Shown here in pieces: positions 1 to 8,213 of a stretch of 56,939 nucleotides of DNA (within the stretch, counting starts at the first letter, position 1; each line of letters starts with the position of its first letter). Below the pieces are notes generated by a model. The model searched no databases and was not told the origin of the DNA. It worked only from the letters and a program-made list of their open reading frames with translations. The DNA lies in assembly GCA_937974195.1 (NCBI GenBank), contig CALJIC010000340.1:1-56939 (forward strand), written 5' to 3'. The translations under genes and the position numbers were made by a program. The DNA is from an uncultured Roseiflexaceae bacterium (GTDB lineage: Bacteria > Chloroflexota > Chloroflexia > Chloroflexales > Roseiflexaceae).

Positions 1-609
1 CGCATGCCCTCGCAGGTGGGCTACCAGCCGACGCTCGGCACCGAGATGGGCGAGCTGCAGGAGCGCATCACCAGTACGCGGCGCGGCTCGATCACCTCGA
101 TGCAGGCGGTGTACGTGCCGGCGGACGACTACACCGACCCGGCGCCGGCGACGACCTTCGCGCACCTGGACGCGACGATCTCGCTGGAGCGGTCGATCGC
201 CGCGAAGGGCATCTACCCGGCGGTGGACCCGCTGGCGAGCACCAGCCGCATCCTGGACCCGAACATCGTGGGCGAGGAGCACTACCGGGTGGCGCGCGAG
301 GTGCAGCGTATCCTGCAGCGCTACAAGGACCTGCAGGACATCATCGCCATCCTCGGCGTCGAGGAGCTGAGCGACGAGGACAAGCTGACGGTGGCGCGGG
401 CGCGCAAGATCGAGCGCTTCTTCAGCCAGCCGTTCACGGTGGCGCAGCAGTTCACCGGGCGGCCGGGCAAGTACGTGCCGATCAGCGAGACGGTGTCGAG
501 CTTCGCGCGGCTGCTGGCGGGCGAGGTGGACCACATCCCCGAGTCCTACTTCCTGCTGCAGGGCGGCCTCGACGACGTGATCCAGGCCTACGAGCAGGCC
601 CAGAAGTAG
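1..609 (+). CDS. atpD: ATP synthase F1 subunit beta (C-terminal part, 5' end outside window)
   Basis: The open frame runs in from the left edge and ends with TAG at 607-609. The roughly 200 residues present match the C-terminal part of F1 beta: the stretch with V-G-Y-Q-P-T-L and L-Q-E-R-I-T-S, then A-V-Y-V-P-A-D-D, the T-F-A-H-L-D-A catalytic-interface segment, and the D-E-D-K-L-T-V-A-R-A-R-K helical domain. This is the catalytic subunit of the F1 head, which makes ATP from ADP and phosphate at the cytoplasmic face of the membrane. The Walker A region lies outside the window. atpC follows after 99 bases, the usual end of an atp operon. Confidence 0.97.
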   Translation, partial: RMPSQVGYQPTLGTEMGELQERITSTRRGSITSMQAVYVPADDYTDPAPATTFAHLDATISLERSIAAKGIYPAVDPLASTSRILDPNIVGEEHYRVAREVQRILQRYKDLQDIIAILGVEELSDEDKLTVARARKIERFFSQPFTVAQQFTGRPGKYVPISETVSSFARLLAGEVDHIPESYFLLQGGLDDVIQAYEQAQK

Positions 610-617
610 TGAGTGTC

Positions 618-691
618 CAGTCGTCAGTAGCCAGTAGCCAGCGCGCGCTGCGGCCCGGCAGTGCGGAGCGGCTGCTGACTACTGGCGACTG
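618..691. repeat. Imperfect inverted repeat between atpD and atpC
   Basis: Positions 618-637 and 672-691 are inverted copies of each other (17 of 20 positions match), built from CAGTAG/CCAGTAG-like units around a GC-rich loop. The spacer RNA could fold into a long hairpin just before the atpC ribosome binding site (GGAGG at 698-702). It may tune atpC translation or mRNA stability; that role is inferred. Confidence 0.6.
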
Positions 692-708
692 ACTCCTGGA
701 GGTGGCGT

Positions 709-1125
709 ATGCCCATGCACCTGGAGATCGTCACCGCCGAGCGCGTGGTGCTCTCGGACGAGGTGGATCAGATCAACGCCCCGACTAAGGACGGGCGGAT
801 CGGTATTCTGCCGCGCCACATGCCGCTGCTGACGCTGCTGGATGCCGGCGAGCTGGATATCATCAAGAACGGCGAGGTGACGCCGTTCGCAGTGTCGGGC
901 GGCTTCCTCGAGGTGCTGCCGAACCGGGTGACCATCCTGGCCGACACGGCGCTGCGGGCCGATGAGATCGATGAGGCGCGGGCCGAAGAGGCGCGCCGGC
1001 GCGCCGAGGAGATTATCGCGCAGCGCCGCAGCGAGCGGGAGATGGCCCTGGCCGAGGCCGAGCTGCGGCGGGCGCTGGTGGAGCTGAAGGTAGCCGGCCT
1101 GCGGAAGATCAGGCGGCAGTCGTAA
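709..1125 (+). CDS. atpC: ATP synthase F1 subunit epsilon
   Basis: A 138-residue protein of the usual epsilon length. The first ~85 residues form the beta-sandwich domain (starts with M-H-L-E-I-V-T-A-E-R, then G-R-I-G-I-L-P-R-H-M-P-L-L-T and a G-G-F-L-E-V strand). The last ~50 residues are an Arg/Glu/Ala-rich helical hairpin, the part that can extend and inhibit ATP hydrolysis. Epsilon sits on the rotor stalk and couples F1 to Fo. The ATG at 709 has GGAGG at 698-702, six bases upstream; a second ATG at 715 is less well placed. It is the last gene of the atp operon. Confidence 0.95.
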   Translation: MPMHLEIVTAERVVLSDEVDQINAPTKDGRIGILPRHMPLLTLLDAGELDIIKNGEVTPFAVSGGFLEVLPNRVTILADTALRADEIDEARAEEARRRAEEIIAQRRSEREMALAEAELRRALVELKVAGLRKIRRQS

Positions 1126-1127
1126 GG

Positions 1128-1190
1128 GCGCAGGGGAGGCGTAGCGCTGCGCCTTCCCCGCGCTCCAACGGCGGGCGGTGCGCACCGCCC
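1128..1190. other. Two hairpin-forming sequences between atpC and mreB
   Basis: Arms 1128-1141 and 1150-1163 pair imperfectly (GCGC, GGGG and GGCG blocks with small bulges). Next, 1173-1190 is a perfect 18-base palindrome (GGGCGGTG-CG-CACCGCCC) ending nine bases before the mreB ATG. Neither is followed by a T-run, so they are not classical intrinsic terminators; attenuation or an operator are possible. Confidence 0.5.
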
Positions 1191-1198
1191 GTACTGGT

Positions 1199-2209
1199 AT
1201 GGCACGGAAAATCGGTATCGACCTCGGCACGGCGAACGTCCTGGTGTATGTCAAGGGGCGCGGCATCGTCCTCTCCGAGCCTTCGGTGGTGGCCCTTTCG
1301 ACGAAGGACTACCGCATCAAGGCGGTTGGGGCGGATGCGCTTGCCATGCTGGGCCGCGAGCCCGAGAGCATCGAGGTGGTGCGGCCGCTGCGCGACGGCG
1401 TGATCGCCGACTACGACATCACCGAGGCGATGCTGCGACACTTCATCGGCAAGGCCAACGGCCGGCTGAGCGTCAGCAAGCCGGAGGTGATGGTCTGCAT
1501 CCCGGCCGGCGTGACGACGGTCGAGATGCGCGCGGTGCGGGAGGCGGCGCTGGCGGCCGGCGCGCGCCAGGCGTACCTGATCCGCGAGCCGCTGGCGGCG
1601 GCGATCGGCGCGAACATCCCCGTGGCCCAGCCCTCGGGCAACATGATCATCGACATCGGCGGTGGCACGACCGAGGTGGCGGTGATCTCGCTCAACGATA
1701 TCGTCGTCAGCCACTCGGTGCGGGTGGGCGGCAACAAGTTCGACGAGACGATCGCCGCGTACATCAAGCGCAAGTACAACGTGCTGATCGGCGAGCGAAC
1801 CGCCGAGAGCATCAAGATCGAGATCGGCTCGGCGCTGCCGCTCGAGCGGCCGCTCTCCATGCAGGTGCGCGGGCGTGACCAGGTGGCCGGCCTGCCGCGC
1901 ACGATCGAGGTCAACTCCAACGAGATCACCGAGGCGATCCAGGAGCCGCTCGAGGCGGTGGTGAACGCCGTGCGCACGGTGCTCTCCGAGACGCCCCCCG
2001 AGCTGTCGTCGGATATCATCGACAAGGGGATGATCATGACCGGCGGCGGCGCGATGCTGCGCCGGATCAACGAGCTGCTCACCGAGGTCACCGGGGTCCC
2101 GTGCTATGTGGCGGACCAGCCGGCGAACTGCGTGGCGATCGGGACCGGGCTGGCCCTGGAGCACATCGATATCCTGCGCGACAGCCTGAGCGGGGACGAC
2201 CTCAACTGA
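1199..2209 (+). CDS. mreB: Rod-shape determining protein MreB (bacterial actin)
   Basis: A 336-residue actin-fold protein. The phosphate-1 loop G-I-D-L-G-T-A-N-V lies at residues 6-14, the phosphate-2 loop D-I-G-G-G-T-T-E near 151, and the adenosine motif T-G-G-G-A-M-L near residue 281. MreB polymerises with ATP under the cytoplasmic membrane and guides cell-wall synthesis in rod-shaped or filamentous cells. The ATG at 1199 gives the family-typical start M-A-R-K-I-G-I-D-L-G; no clear Shine-Dalgarno sequence precedes it, and an upstream GTG (1178) lies inside the palindrome. No mreC/mreD follow, so this is a copy attached to the atp operon rather than to a shape operon. Confidence 0.93.
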   Translation: MARKIGIDLGTANVLVYVKGRGIVLSEPSVVALSTKDYRIKAVGADALAMLGREPESIEVVRPLRDGVIADYDITEAMLRHFIGKANGRLSVSKPEVMVCIPAGVTTVEMRAVREAALAAGARQAYLIREPLAAAIGANIPVAQPSGNMIIDIGGGTTEVAVISLNDIVVSHSVRVGGNKFDETIAAYIKRKYNVLIGERTAESIKIEIGSALPLERPLSMQVRGRDQVAGLPRTIEVNSNEITEAIQEPLEAVVNAVRTVLSETPPELSSDIIDKGMIMTGGGAMLRRINELLTEVTGVPCYVADQPANCVAIGTGLALEHIDILRDSLSGDDLN

Positions 2210-2227
2210 CAGGAGTTGCGCGGTGGC

Positions 2228-2262
2228 GGGATCGCGGGGAGGCCTGTCCTTCCCGCGATCCC
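2228..2262 (+). terminator. Probable terminator after mreB
   Basis: Arms 2228-2238 (GGGATCGCGGG) and 2252-2262 are a perfect 11-base inverted repeat with further pairing (GAGG/CCTT) inside the loop, followed by a weak T-rich stretch (TACTTTCC). It sits 19 bases after the mreB stop, a natural end for the atp-mreB transcript. Confidence 0.6.
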
Positions 2263-2365
2263 TACTTTCCGCGAGCGCCGGCGGGCCTCCACATCTCCCC
2301 GAGGGGCGCTGACGCGGTTGCCCTGCCCGCGCATTTCCGGAGGGGTTTGGGGAGGATAAGCTCCC

Positions 2366-2400
2366 GGAGCCCTTCTTCGCAGCGAGAAAAGAAGGGCCTC
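2366..2400. other. Stem-loop in the mreB-methyltransferase spacer
   Basis: Arms 2366-2377 and 2389-2400 pair through CCCTTCTT/AAGAAGGG, with a GC-rich surround. The rest of the 2263-2456 spacer is GC-rich and shows no convincing promoter or gene. Confidence 0.4.
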
Positions 2401-2456
2401 GGCGGGCCACATGCCCCTCGGACGCCCCGGCTCGCGTGAGCGGCGGAACGAGTGAT

Positions 2457-3152
2457 ATGAAGCAGAAGCTGAACCCGCCTCCAACCGGCCTGGTCCTCGA
2501 GATCGGCAGCGGCGACAACCCCAACCCGCGCTCGGATGTGCTTGTGGACCGCTACCTCGGGGCGGACAACCGCGAGCGGGGCGGCGACCTGGTGGTTGAC
2601 CGGCCGTTCGTGGTTGCCGACGCGCACCACCTGCCGTTCAAGGACGGCGCCTTCGCGTACACGATCTGCTCGCACATCCTCGAGCACATGGATGACCCGC
2701 AGCAGTTCGCGCGCGAGCTGATGCGCGTGAGCGCCGCCGGCTACATCCAGAGCCCCTCCGAGATCGCCGAGCGCCTCTTCCACTGGTCGTTCCACCGCTG
2801 GTATGTGAACCTGGTGGGCGACACGCTGGTGCTGCACCCGCGCGAGCCGCACGAGCCGTTCGGCGAGCTGTTCGACTACCTCTACGAGTACAACCCGGCC
2901 TACTACTTCTTCCAGCGCAGCATGCCGGACTTGTTCTGGGTTGAGCTGGAGTGGCACGGCAACCTGTCGATCGAGGTGCGCGACGAGTCGCCGCTGCAGC
3001 TGCGCGACCCGGAGACGCTGCGCGAGATGGTGCGGCCGCGCACGTCGCTGCTCGGCCTGCTCGCGCTGTTCTGCGCGTCCCTCGTCGCGCGCCTGCTGCG
3101 GGCCGAGACGCGCGCCAAGCTGCGGGCGCTGCTGCGGCGAAACTACCTCTAG
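2457..3152 (+). CDS. Class I SAM-dependent methyltransferase
   Basis: About 231 residues. Motif I (V-L-E-I-G-S-G-D-N-P) lies near residue 14. An acidic/AdoMet-binding segment A-D-A-H-H-L-P-F-K-D-G-A-F and the motif I-C-S-H-I-L-E-H-M follow, as in Methyltransf_11 proteins. The C-terminal half (Y/F/W-rich) is probably substrate-specific and the last ~25 residues are hydrophobic then basic. The substrate is unknown. The ATG at 2457 is preferred (GGCGGA about ten bases upstream); an in-frame GTG at 2436 would add seven residues. Its neighbour is a DUF402 gene in the same direction, beside a polysaccharide locus, so a sugar or lipid substrate is possible but unproven. Confidence 0.8.
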   Translation: MKQKLNPPPTGLVLEIGSGDNPNPRSDVLVDRYLGADNRERGGDLVVDRPFVVADAHHLPFKDGAFAYTICSHILEHMDDPQQFARELMRVSAAGYIQSPSEIAERLFHWSFHRWYVNLVGDTLVLHPREPHEPFGELFDYLYEYNPAYYFFQRSMPDLFWVELEWHGNLSIEVRDESPLQLRDPETLREMVRPRTSLLGLLALFCASLVARLLRAETRAKLRALLRRNYL

Positions 3153-3169
3153 ATGCCCACGCCAAACGT

Positions 3170-3655
3170 GTGAAGCAGATCACCATCCATCTGGTCAAGC
3201 CGGACAAGGGGCAGACGGTGACCTACAGCGGGGAGCTGCTGCGGGCGGAGCCGGGGTACGTCCTCGTGCGGGCGCCGTGGGAGCGGGGCCGGCTCGACCT
3301 GGGGTATGTGGTGTTCGAGCCGGGCGATGTGTTCCTGGAGCACTTCTACGCCGACCGCTGGTACAACGTGTTCGAGCTGCGCTCCGAGCACGGCGCGCTG
3401 AAGGGCTGGTACTGCAACGTGACGCGGCCGGCGCGCATTTCGGAGCACACGGTCGTCTCCGAGGACCTAGCGCTCGACCTGTTTGTCTCGCCGGACCGGC
3501 GGCGCATCCTCATACTCGACGAGGAGGAGTTCGCCGCGCTCGGCCTGGACCGGAGCGACCCGCAGGCCCACGCGGCGGCGCGGGCGGCGCTCGCGGAGCT
3601 GGAGCGGCTGGCGGGGGCGGCGCTCGCGCCGTTCGACGCGCAGCCGGGCGGCTAG
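3170..3655 (+). CDS. DUF402 family protein
   Basis: About 161 residues in a frame open well upstream; the sequence recognisable as DUF402 begins at K-Q-I-T-I-H-L. Typical elements are the G-E-L-L-R-A beta segment, F-E-P-G-D-V-F-L-E-H-F-Y-A-D-R-W-Y-N-V-F, G-W-Y-C-N-V (family pattern W-Y-x-D/N-I), and D-L-A-L-D-L-F-V. Some DUF402 relatives are nucleoside di/triphosphate phosphatases; that activity is not established here. The GTG at 3170 is chosen because it lies right after the methyltransferase stop (3150-3152) and just before the conserved start; no strong ribosome binding site is visible. It converges on the EPS locus, with 20 bases between the stops. Confidence 0.8.
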   Translation: MKQITIHLVKPDKGQTVTYSGELLRAEPGYVLVRAPWERGRLDLGYVVFEPGDVFLEHFYADRWYNVFELRSEHGALKGWYCNVTRPARISEHTVVSEDLALDLFVSPDRRRILILDEEEFAALGLDRSDPQAHAAARAALAELERLAGAALAPFDAQPGG

Positions 3656-3675
3656 CGCCCGCCATCGCTTCGAAG

Positions 3676-4854
3676 CTAGACTGGCCGATCCCCCGGCCCG
3701 GATGCGGCCGCCCGCGCGAGCAGCGGCACGATGCGGTCCGCGACATGCCCCCAGGTGAAGGTTGACTCCACCCGCTGCCGCCCGGCGGCCCCCATGCGCT
3801 GGCGCAGCTCCGCATCGGTGAGCAGCGTCGTGAGCGCGTCCACCAGGGCGCCCACGTCGTCCCGCGGCGCGAGCAGGCCGGTCTGGCCGTGCTGGACGAT
3901 CTCCGGCATGGCGTCGACGGCGGCGCCCAGGCAGGGCAGCCCGTAGGCCATCGCCTCCAGCAGCACATCGCCCCACGTCTCGCAGCGCGACGGCATGGCG
4001 AAGACGCTGGCGCTGCGGTACAGCGCGGCGATCACATCGCGGTCGTAGGTCGGCGGGATGCGGCGGATGCCCGGGCCGCCGATGCCCGTCTCGTCGGTGA
4101 CGAGCCACAGCTCGGCCTCGGGGACGCGCTCGCGCGCGCGGGCGAACGCGGCCACCAGGAGGTCGCCGCCCTTGCGCTCGAAGTCCCGGCCGATGAACAG
4201 CACGCGCGGCTCGGCGGCGATGGGCGCGGCGGGCGGCAGGCGCTCGAAGTTGACGCCGCCGCCGACAACCGCGGTGCGCTCGGCGGGCACGGCGTAGTCC
4301 TCCAGCAGCGAGCGGCGGGTGTGCTCGCTGCGGGTGAGCACCAGGGCCGCGGCGTGATACGCCTGGCGCTCGAGCTCGTCCCAGCGCTCGCTCGCAGCGC
4401 CGGCGGCGAGCGGGTTGCGCCAGTGGTCCTCGCGCTGGGCGAGGCGGTAGGTGAAGTCGCAGTAGAGCACCACCGGCGCGCCGGCGCCGTGGGCGTGGAA
4501 GATCGCGCCGTGCTGCAGCACCACGTCGGCCTCGGGGTGCCTGCCGACCGCCTGGCGCGCGAGGCGGCTGCGGCGCTCGAAGGCCCAGATGTTCTTGCGG
4601 AACGCCTCGCGCCAGCGGCGCCTCGAGAGCCGCAGGCTGCGGATGGCGTTCTGGTAGCGGTCCACGCCGCGCAGCTCCACGTCGCACACGTCCAGCAGCT
4701 CGCAGCGCGCCGCGATCTCGGCGAACAGGCGGCTGTACTTGACCCACGCGCCGCTCGAGCGGTCGTGGATGTTGCCCACGAGCAGCCCGAGCACGCGCGG
4801 CGCGGCGGGTGAGAGCCGGGCTGCTTCCGGCTGCTGGGTCTGCGCTGTCGTCAT
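3676..4854 (-). CDS. GT4-type glycosyltransferase (last gene of EPS locus)
   Basis: 392 residues with a GT-B fold. The N-terminal acceptor half starts R-V-L-G-L-L-V-G-N-I-H-D. The C-terminal nucleotide-sugar half carries V-L-F-I-G-R-D-F-E-R-K-G-G and the EX7E signature in C-E-T-W-G-D-V-L-L-E, followed by A-M-A-Y-G-L-P. It should transfer a sugar from an NDP donor to a lipid-linked EPS intermediate at the inner face of the membrane. It resembles the other GT4 at 16477-17625 (shared F-x-R-K-G-G and M-P-S...W-G-x-V motifs), suggesting duplication. The ATG at 4854 gives a normal N-terminus; 79 bases separate it from the preceding gene. Confidence 0.9.
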   Translation of the reverse strand: MTTAQTQQPEAARLSPAAPRVLGLLVGNIHDRSSGAWVKYSRLFAEIAARCELLDVCDVELRGVDRYQNAIRSLRLSRRRWREAFRKNIWAFERRSRLARQAVGRHPEADVVLQHGAIFHAHGAGAPVVLYCDFTYRLAQREDHWRNPLAAGAASERWDELERQAYHAAALVLTRSEHTRRSLLEDYAVPAERTAVVGGGVNFERLPPAAPIAAEPRVLFIGRDFERKGGDLLVAAFARARERVPEAELWLVTDETGIGGPGIRRIPPTYDRDVIAALYRSASVFAMPSRCETWGDVLLEAMAYGLPCLGAAVDAMPEIVQHGQTGLLAPRDDVGALVDALTTLLTDAELRQRMGAAGRQRVESTFTWGHVADRIVPLLARAAASGPGDRPV

Positions 4855-4933
4855 TCCACTATCTCTCGCTGTGCGCCGGCGGCGGGCCGGGGCGCTCCGC
4901 CGTCCTTTCGGGCTGCGCCCCTTCGCCGCGCGG

Positions 4934-6025
4934 CTAGGCCAGCCCCACCTCCATGTCGCGCAGCCGGGTCGCCTCGTAGAGCCTGGCGGCCAGCGTGTGC
5001 CTGTCCGCAGTCTGGCGCGTGAGCAGGCGCGTGGCCGGGTCGTAGGCGCGCCTGAGCTGCTGCGAGACCCACCAGGCGTCGGTGCGCTCGCTGGCGCGGA
5101 AGGCGCCGGCGAAGGTCTGCATGGCGAAGGCGACCTCGAAGCCGGGCGGGTTGTACGGGAAGCCGTAGGCATTATCCTCGAGCCCGGCGACGTACTCCGG
5201 GCGCTCCACGAAGCGCAGGGCCTTCAGCAGCTTCCTGCTCCTCCAGAGCGGGTGGTCCGGGAACTGCCGCTGCAGCAGCGCGAAGGCGTAGAGGTTGAAG
5301 GCGTGGTAGCCGATCTCCTTGCGGATCTGGTGCGGCTTCTGGCGCAGGCGGCGGATCGGCTGCAGCGCCCGCGAGAGCAGGCGGCGGGCCAGGCTGCGGC
5401 GCGGGGCCGGCACGAAGTGGCTGATTCGCCCTGACGGGTCGATCCGCAGGTGCGAGGCCAGCGTCTGGTCGAGGAAGCGGAGCACGCGGGCGGCGACGGC
5501 GTCCTCGCGGCTCGGCTCGAGGAGCGCGCCGCTGGCTGCGAACCAGAGCTGGTGGTTGAAGGTCGTGTCGAAGCCGCCGCGGCTGCCGTCCACCTCGACG
5601 CAGCGCCACAGGCCGGCCTGCTCGTCGAAGGGGTGCAGCAGGAAGAGCTCGCGCGCGAGGGCGGCGTAGCGCGGCTCGCCGAGCCTGCTGGCGGCGGTGG
5701 CGAGCGCCTCGATCACCCAGGCCTGGCCGATCAGCCCGTTGCACTGGTCGCGCTGGGAGCCGATGCGGCACAGGTAGGTGGCGCCGGCGGGCCGCAGCTC
5801 GGGGCGCATCAGATACTCGGCGGCGCGCCTGGCGGCGTCCAGGCACCGGGCGTCGCCGGCCAGCTGGTGGGCGTGCAGCAGGGTGATCAGCCAGTGGGCC
5901 GTGTTGCGCACCGGCGTCTCCTGGTCGCCGTAGGGGCCGTTCCGGCCCGCCGGGAACGAGCCGTCGGCGGCCTGGAGCGCCAGGGCCGGCTCGATCGTCT
6001 CGCGGAACAGATCACTCAGGCGCAT
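4934..6025 (-). CDS. Alpha/alpha-toroid (AglQ-like) polysaccharide-cluster protein
   Basis: About 363 residues, soluble, predicted all-helical with repeated aromatic/His segments (Y-G-D-Q-E-T-P-V-R-N-T-A-H-W, N-G-L-I-G-Q-A-W, F-N-H-Q-L-W-F-A, Y-H-A-F-N-L-Y-A-F). The spacing matches six-hairpin or alpha/alpha-barrel folds, seen in lyases, GH88/105-like enzymes and AglQ-type proteins of sugar clusters. It may bind or cut the polymer or its lipid-linked repeat unit; no catalytic residues can be named. The ATG at 6025 overlaps the upstream GT2 stop by 14 bases, suggesting translational coupling; a TTG at 6046 is an alternative start. Confidence 0.6.
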   Translation of the reverse strand: MRLSDLFRETIEPALALQAADGSFPAGRNGPYGDQETPVRNTAHWLITLLHAHQLAGDARCLDAARRAAEYLMRPELRPAGATYLCRIGSQRDQCNGLIGQAWVIEALATAASRLGEPRYAALARELFLLHPFDEQAGLWRCVEVDGSRGGFDTTFNHQLWFAASGALLEPSREDAVAARVLRFLDQTLASHLRIDPSGRISHFVPAPRRSLARRLLSRALQPIRRLRQKPHQIRKEIGYHAFNLYAFALLQRQFPDHPLWRSRKLLKALRFVERPEYVAGLEDNAYGFPYNPPGFEVAFAMQTFAGAFRASERTDAWWVSQQLRRAYDPATRLLTRQTADRHTLAARLYEATRLRDMEVGLA

Positions 6026-6968
6026 AGGGAAGCTGTCTCTTCGCAAAGGTGGCGCCCGCGGCGGACAGGCTGCCGAGGGTGGTCGTGATCTGGCAGAGCC
6101 AGGCGACCAGCCAGACCCGGTACAGGCTGCAGACGCCCTCGACCTGGTTGACGCGCATCGACTCGCGCACCGACTGCGGCGAGTCGGGCAGGAAGCCGCG
6201 CAGGACCGCGCCGATCTTCGAGCGCCGGCGGCCGGCGGCCTGCCCGGGGGGCGCCGCGGACGTGCCGGACGCCTCGGCGCGCCGGGCGGCGCGGATGGCG
6301 TGCTGGCCGCGGCCGACGCGGTAGTGCTTCTTGAGCAGCTCGAGCAGCCGGCGGGTGGGGTGGGCGACCTCGGCCTGCGGGGCGTAGACCAGCCGGAAGC
6401 CGCGCGCGGTGGCGCGGCCGGTCCAGATCACATCGCCGCCGGACTGGAGGCCGTGCGGGAAGGGGCCGATCGCCGCCACCACGCTGGCGCGGGCGAACAG
6501 ATTGGCCGTCTTGGCGACGCCGCGCTCGCGGATGTTGCGCTCGATCTGCATGTTGCTGATCGAGTCGCAGACCTCGGCGCCGCTGGGGCGGGCCGAGAAG
6601 ACGAAGCGGACGTTGCCGCCGGCGAGGTCGGCGCCGGCCATGATGGCGGCGACGCCCGCAGCGAGCCACTGTGGCGCCGGCGTGCAGTCCGAGTCGGTGA
6701 AGGCGAGGATCTCGCCGCGGGCGTGGCGCAGCCCGGCGTTGCGGGCGGCGTACGAGCCGCGGGTGGCCGTCTCGCTCAGCAGCGTCACCGGGTAGCGGCC
6801 GACGACCGCGCGGGTCGCGTCGGTGGAGCCGTTGTCGACCACGATGACCTCGTAGCGGTCGTGCGGGTACGTCTGCGCCAGCAGCGCCTCGACGCAGCCG
6901 GCGATCCGGCGCTCGTCGTTGTACACCGGCACGATCACCGAGACGAAGGGGAGCTCCGCTTCTGCCAT
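6012..6968 (-). CDS. GT2 family glycosyltransferase
   Basis: 318 residues, GT-A fold. The start P-F-V-S-V-I-V-P-V-Y-N-D, the E-V-I-V-V-D-N-G-S-T-D motif and the metal-binding D-S-D in A-F-T-D-S-D-C are all present, and G-S-Y-A-A-R-N-A-G is typical of the family. A C-terminal hydrophobic stretch (W-L-V-A-W-L-C-Q-I) may contact the membrane. It adds a sugar from a nucleotide donor to the growing repeat unit. It closely resembles the GT2 at 15494-16408. Three bases separate it from the stop of the preceding gene. Confidence 0.92.
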   Translation of the reverse strand: MAEAELPFVSVIVPVYNDERRIAGCVEALLAQTYPHDRYEVIVVDNGSTDATRAVVGRYPVTLLSETATRGSYAARNAGLRHARGEILAFTDSDCTPAPQWLAAGVAAIMAGADLAGGNVRFVFSARPSGAEVCDSISNMQIERNIRERGVAKTANLFARASVVAAIGPFPHGLQSGGDVIWTGRATARGFRLVYAPQAEVAHPTRRLLELLKKHYRVGRGQHAIRAARRAEASGTSAAPPGQAAGRRRSKIGAVLRGFLPDSPQSVRESMRVNQVEGVCSLYRVWLVAWLCQITTTLGSLSAAGATFAKRQLPYAPE

Positions 6969-6971
6969 GGC

Positions 6972-8213
6972 CTAGGTTCCGATCACGCTCTCGTACAGCT
7001 CTACCAGCCGGTCGTTCAGCTTGCGGTTGTCGAAGTGCTCCTCGATGTGCGCCCGGCCGGCGCGCCCCATCTCGGGCCAGCGCTCGGGGTGCTCGATCAG
7101 GGTGGCGATCGCGGCGGCCATCGCCTCGACGTCGCGCTCGGGCACCAGGAGCCCCGAGCGGCCCTCGACCAGCCCCTCGGGGAAGCCGCTGTGCCGCGTG
7201 CAGACGGCGGGCAGGCCCATCGCCTGCGTCTCCTGCAGCGCCACCGGCAGCCCCTCCTCGTCGCCGTTGCTGGCGGTGACGCTGCCCAGCACGAAGAGGT
7301 GCGACTCGGCGTACAGCCGGCGCACCTCGTCCTGGCTCTTCCAGCCCAGCAGCTCGATCGTATCGCCCATGCCGAGCTCCGCGATCAGGCGCTGCAGCGG
7401 CTCGCGCAGCTTCCCGTCGCCGACGATCCGGTAGCGGAGGTTGGGGTGCCGCCGGGCCACCTGCGCGACGGCGCGGATCGAGTACTCGAGCCCTTTCTTC
7501 TCGACCAGGCGCGCGACGGTGATGAGCCGCACCGGCTCTCCGGGCGCGAGGACGCGCGGCGCGAAGGCGAAGCGCTCGATGTCCACGCCCACCCGGTGCA
7601 GCATCGTCCGCTCGGGCGGGCTGCCCAGCGCCTTCAGCTTGCGGCCGAGGTACTCGCTGACGTGCAGAAAGCGCGCTCCGCGCCGGAAGAGGTCGGCGTA
7701 CACGCCGGGGCCGTGCGCGCGCACGTAGGCGGTCACATCGTGGCCGTGGAAGGTCGTGATCAGCTTCCCCTGGATGGCGCCGATGCTCTGGAGGAACGCG
7801 GCGAGGATGCCGCTGGGGCCGAAGTGGCACTGGATGATGTCGTAGGGGCCGCGCCCGAGGAACGGCGCGATGTGGTGCAGCATCCGCAGCGAGGCGGCGC
7901 GCTTGCCGTAGCGCACCACGTTCAGCGCGTGCGCGATCGGCCGCGGGTTCCGCCCGACCTCGCGCGCCACCACTCGGGCCGCCGAGGCGACCCGGCGGAC
8001 GATGCTCGGCGGGGTCACGAGCGCGCTGCTGTAGTAGGTGGTGCGCTCGAGCAGGCCGTAGTCGAGCACATCCTGGTGCACCGTCCCCTCGGCGCGGGGC
8101 TGGCTGGCGAAGATATCGACGCTGTGGCCGCGGTCGATCAGCCCGGTGATCTGGCTCAGGACGAAGGTCTCGGAGAGCGCCGGGAACTGGTTGACGATCA
8201 TCGCGATCCTCAT
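6972..8213 (-). CDS. GT4-type glycosyltransferase (WcaL/AmsK-like)
   Basis: 413 residues, GT-B fold. The start M-R-I-A-M-I-V-N-Q-F-P-A-L-S-E-T-F matches colanic-acid/amylovoran-type transferases. T-F-H-G-H-D-V-T-A-Y is the acceptor-side motif. The donor half has V-A-R-L-V-E-K-K-G-L-E and an EX7E signature (E-G-L-P-V-A-L-Q-E). The ATG at 8213 overlaps the flippase stop in an ATGA arrangement, so the two are translationally coupled. Confidence 0.92.
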   Translation of the reverse strand: MRIAMIVNQFPALSETFVLSQITGLIDRGHSVDIFASQPRAEGTVHQDVLDYGLLERTTYYSSALVTPPSIVRRVASAARVVAREVGRNPRPIAHALNVVRYGKRAASLRMLHHIAPFLGRGPYDIIQCHFGPSGILAAFLQSIGAIQGKLITTFHGHDVTAYVRAHGPGVYADLFRRGARFLHVSEYLGRKLKALGSPPERTMLHRVGVDIERFAFAPRVLAPGEPVRLITVARLVEKKGLEYSIRAVAQVARRHPNLRYRIVGDGKLREPLQRLIAELGMGDTIELLGWKSQDEVRRLYAESHLFVLGSVTASNGDEEGLPVALQETQAMGLPAVCTRHSGFPEGLVEGRSGLLVPERDVEAMAAAIATLIEHPERWPEMGRAGRAHIEEHFDNRKLNDRLVELYESVIGT

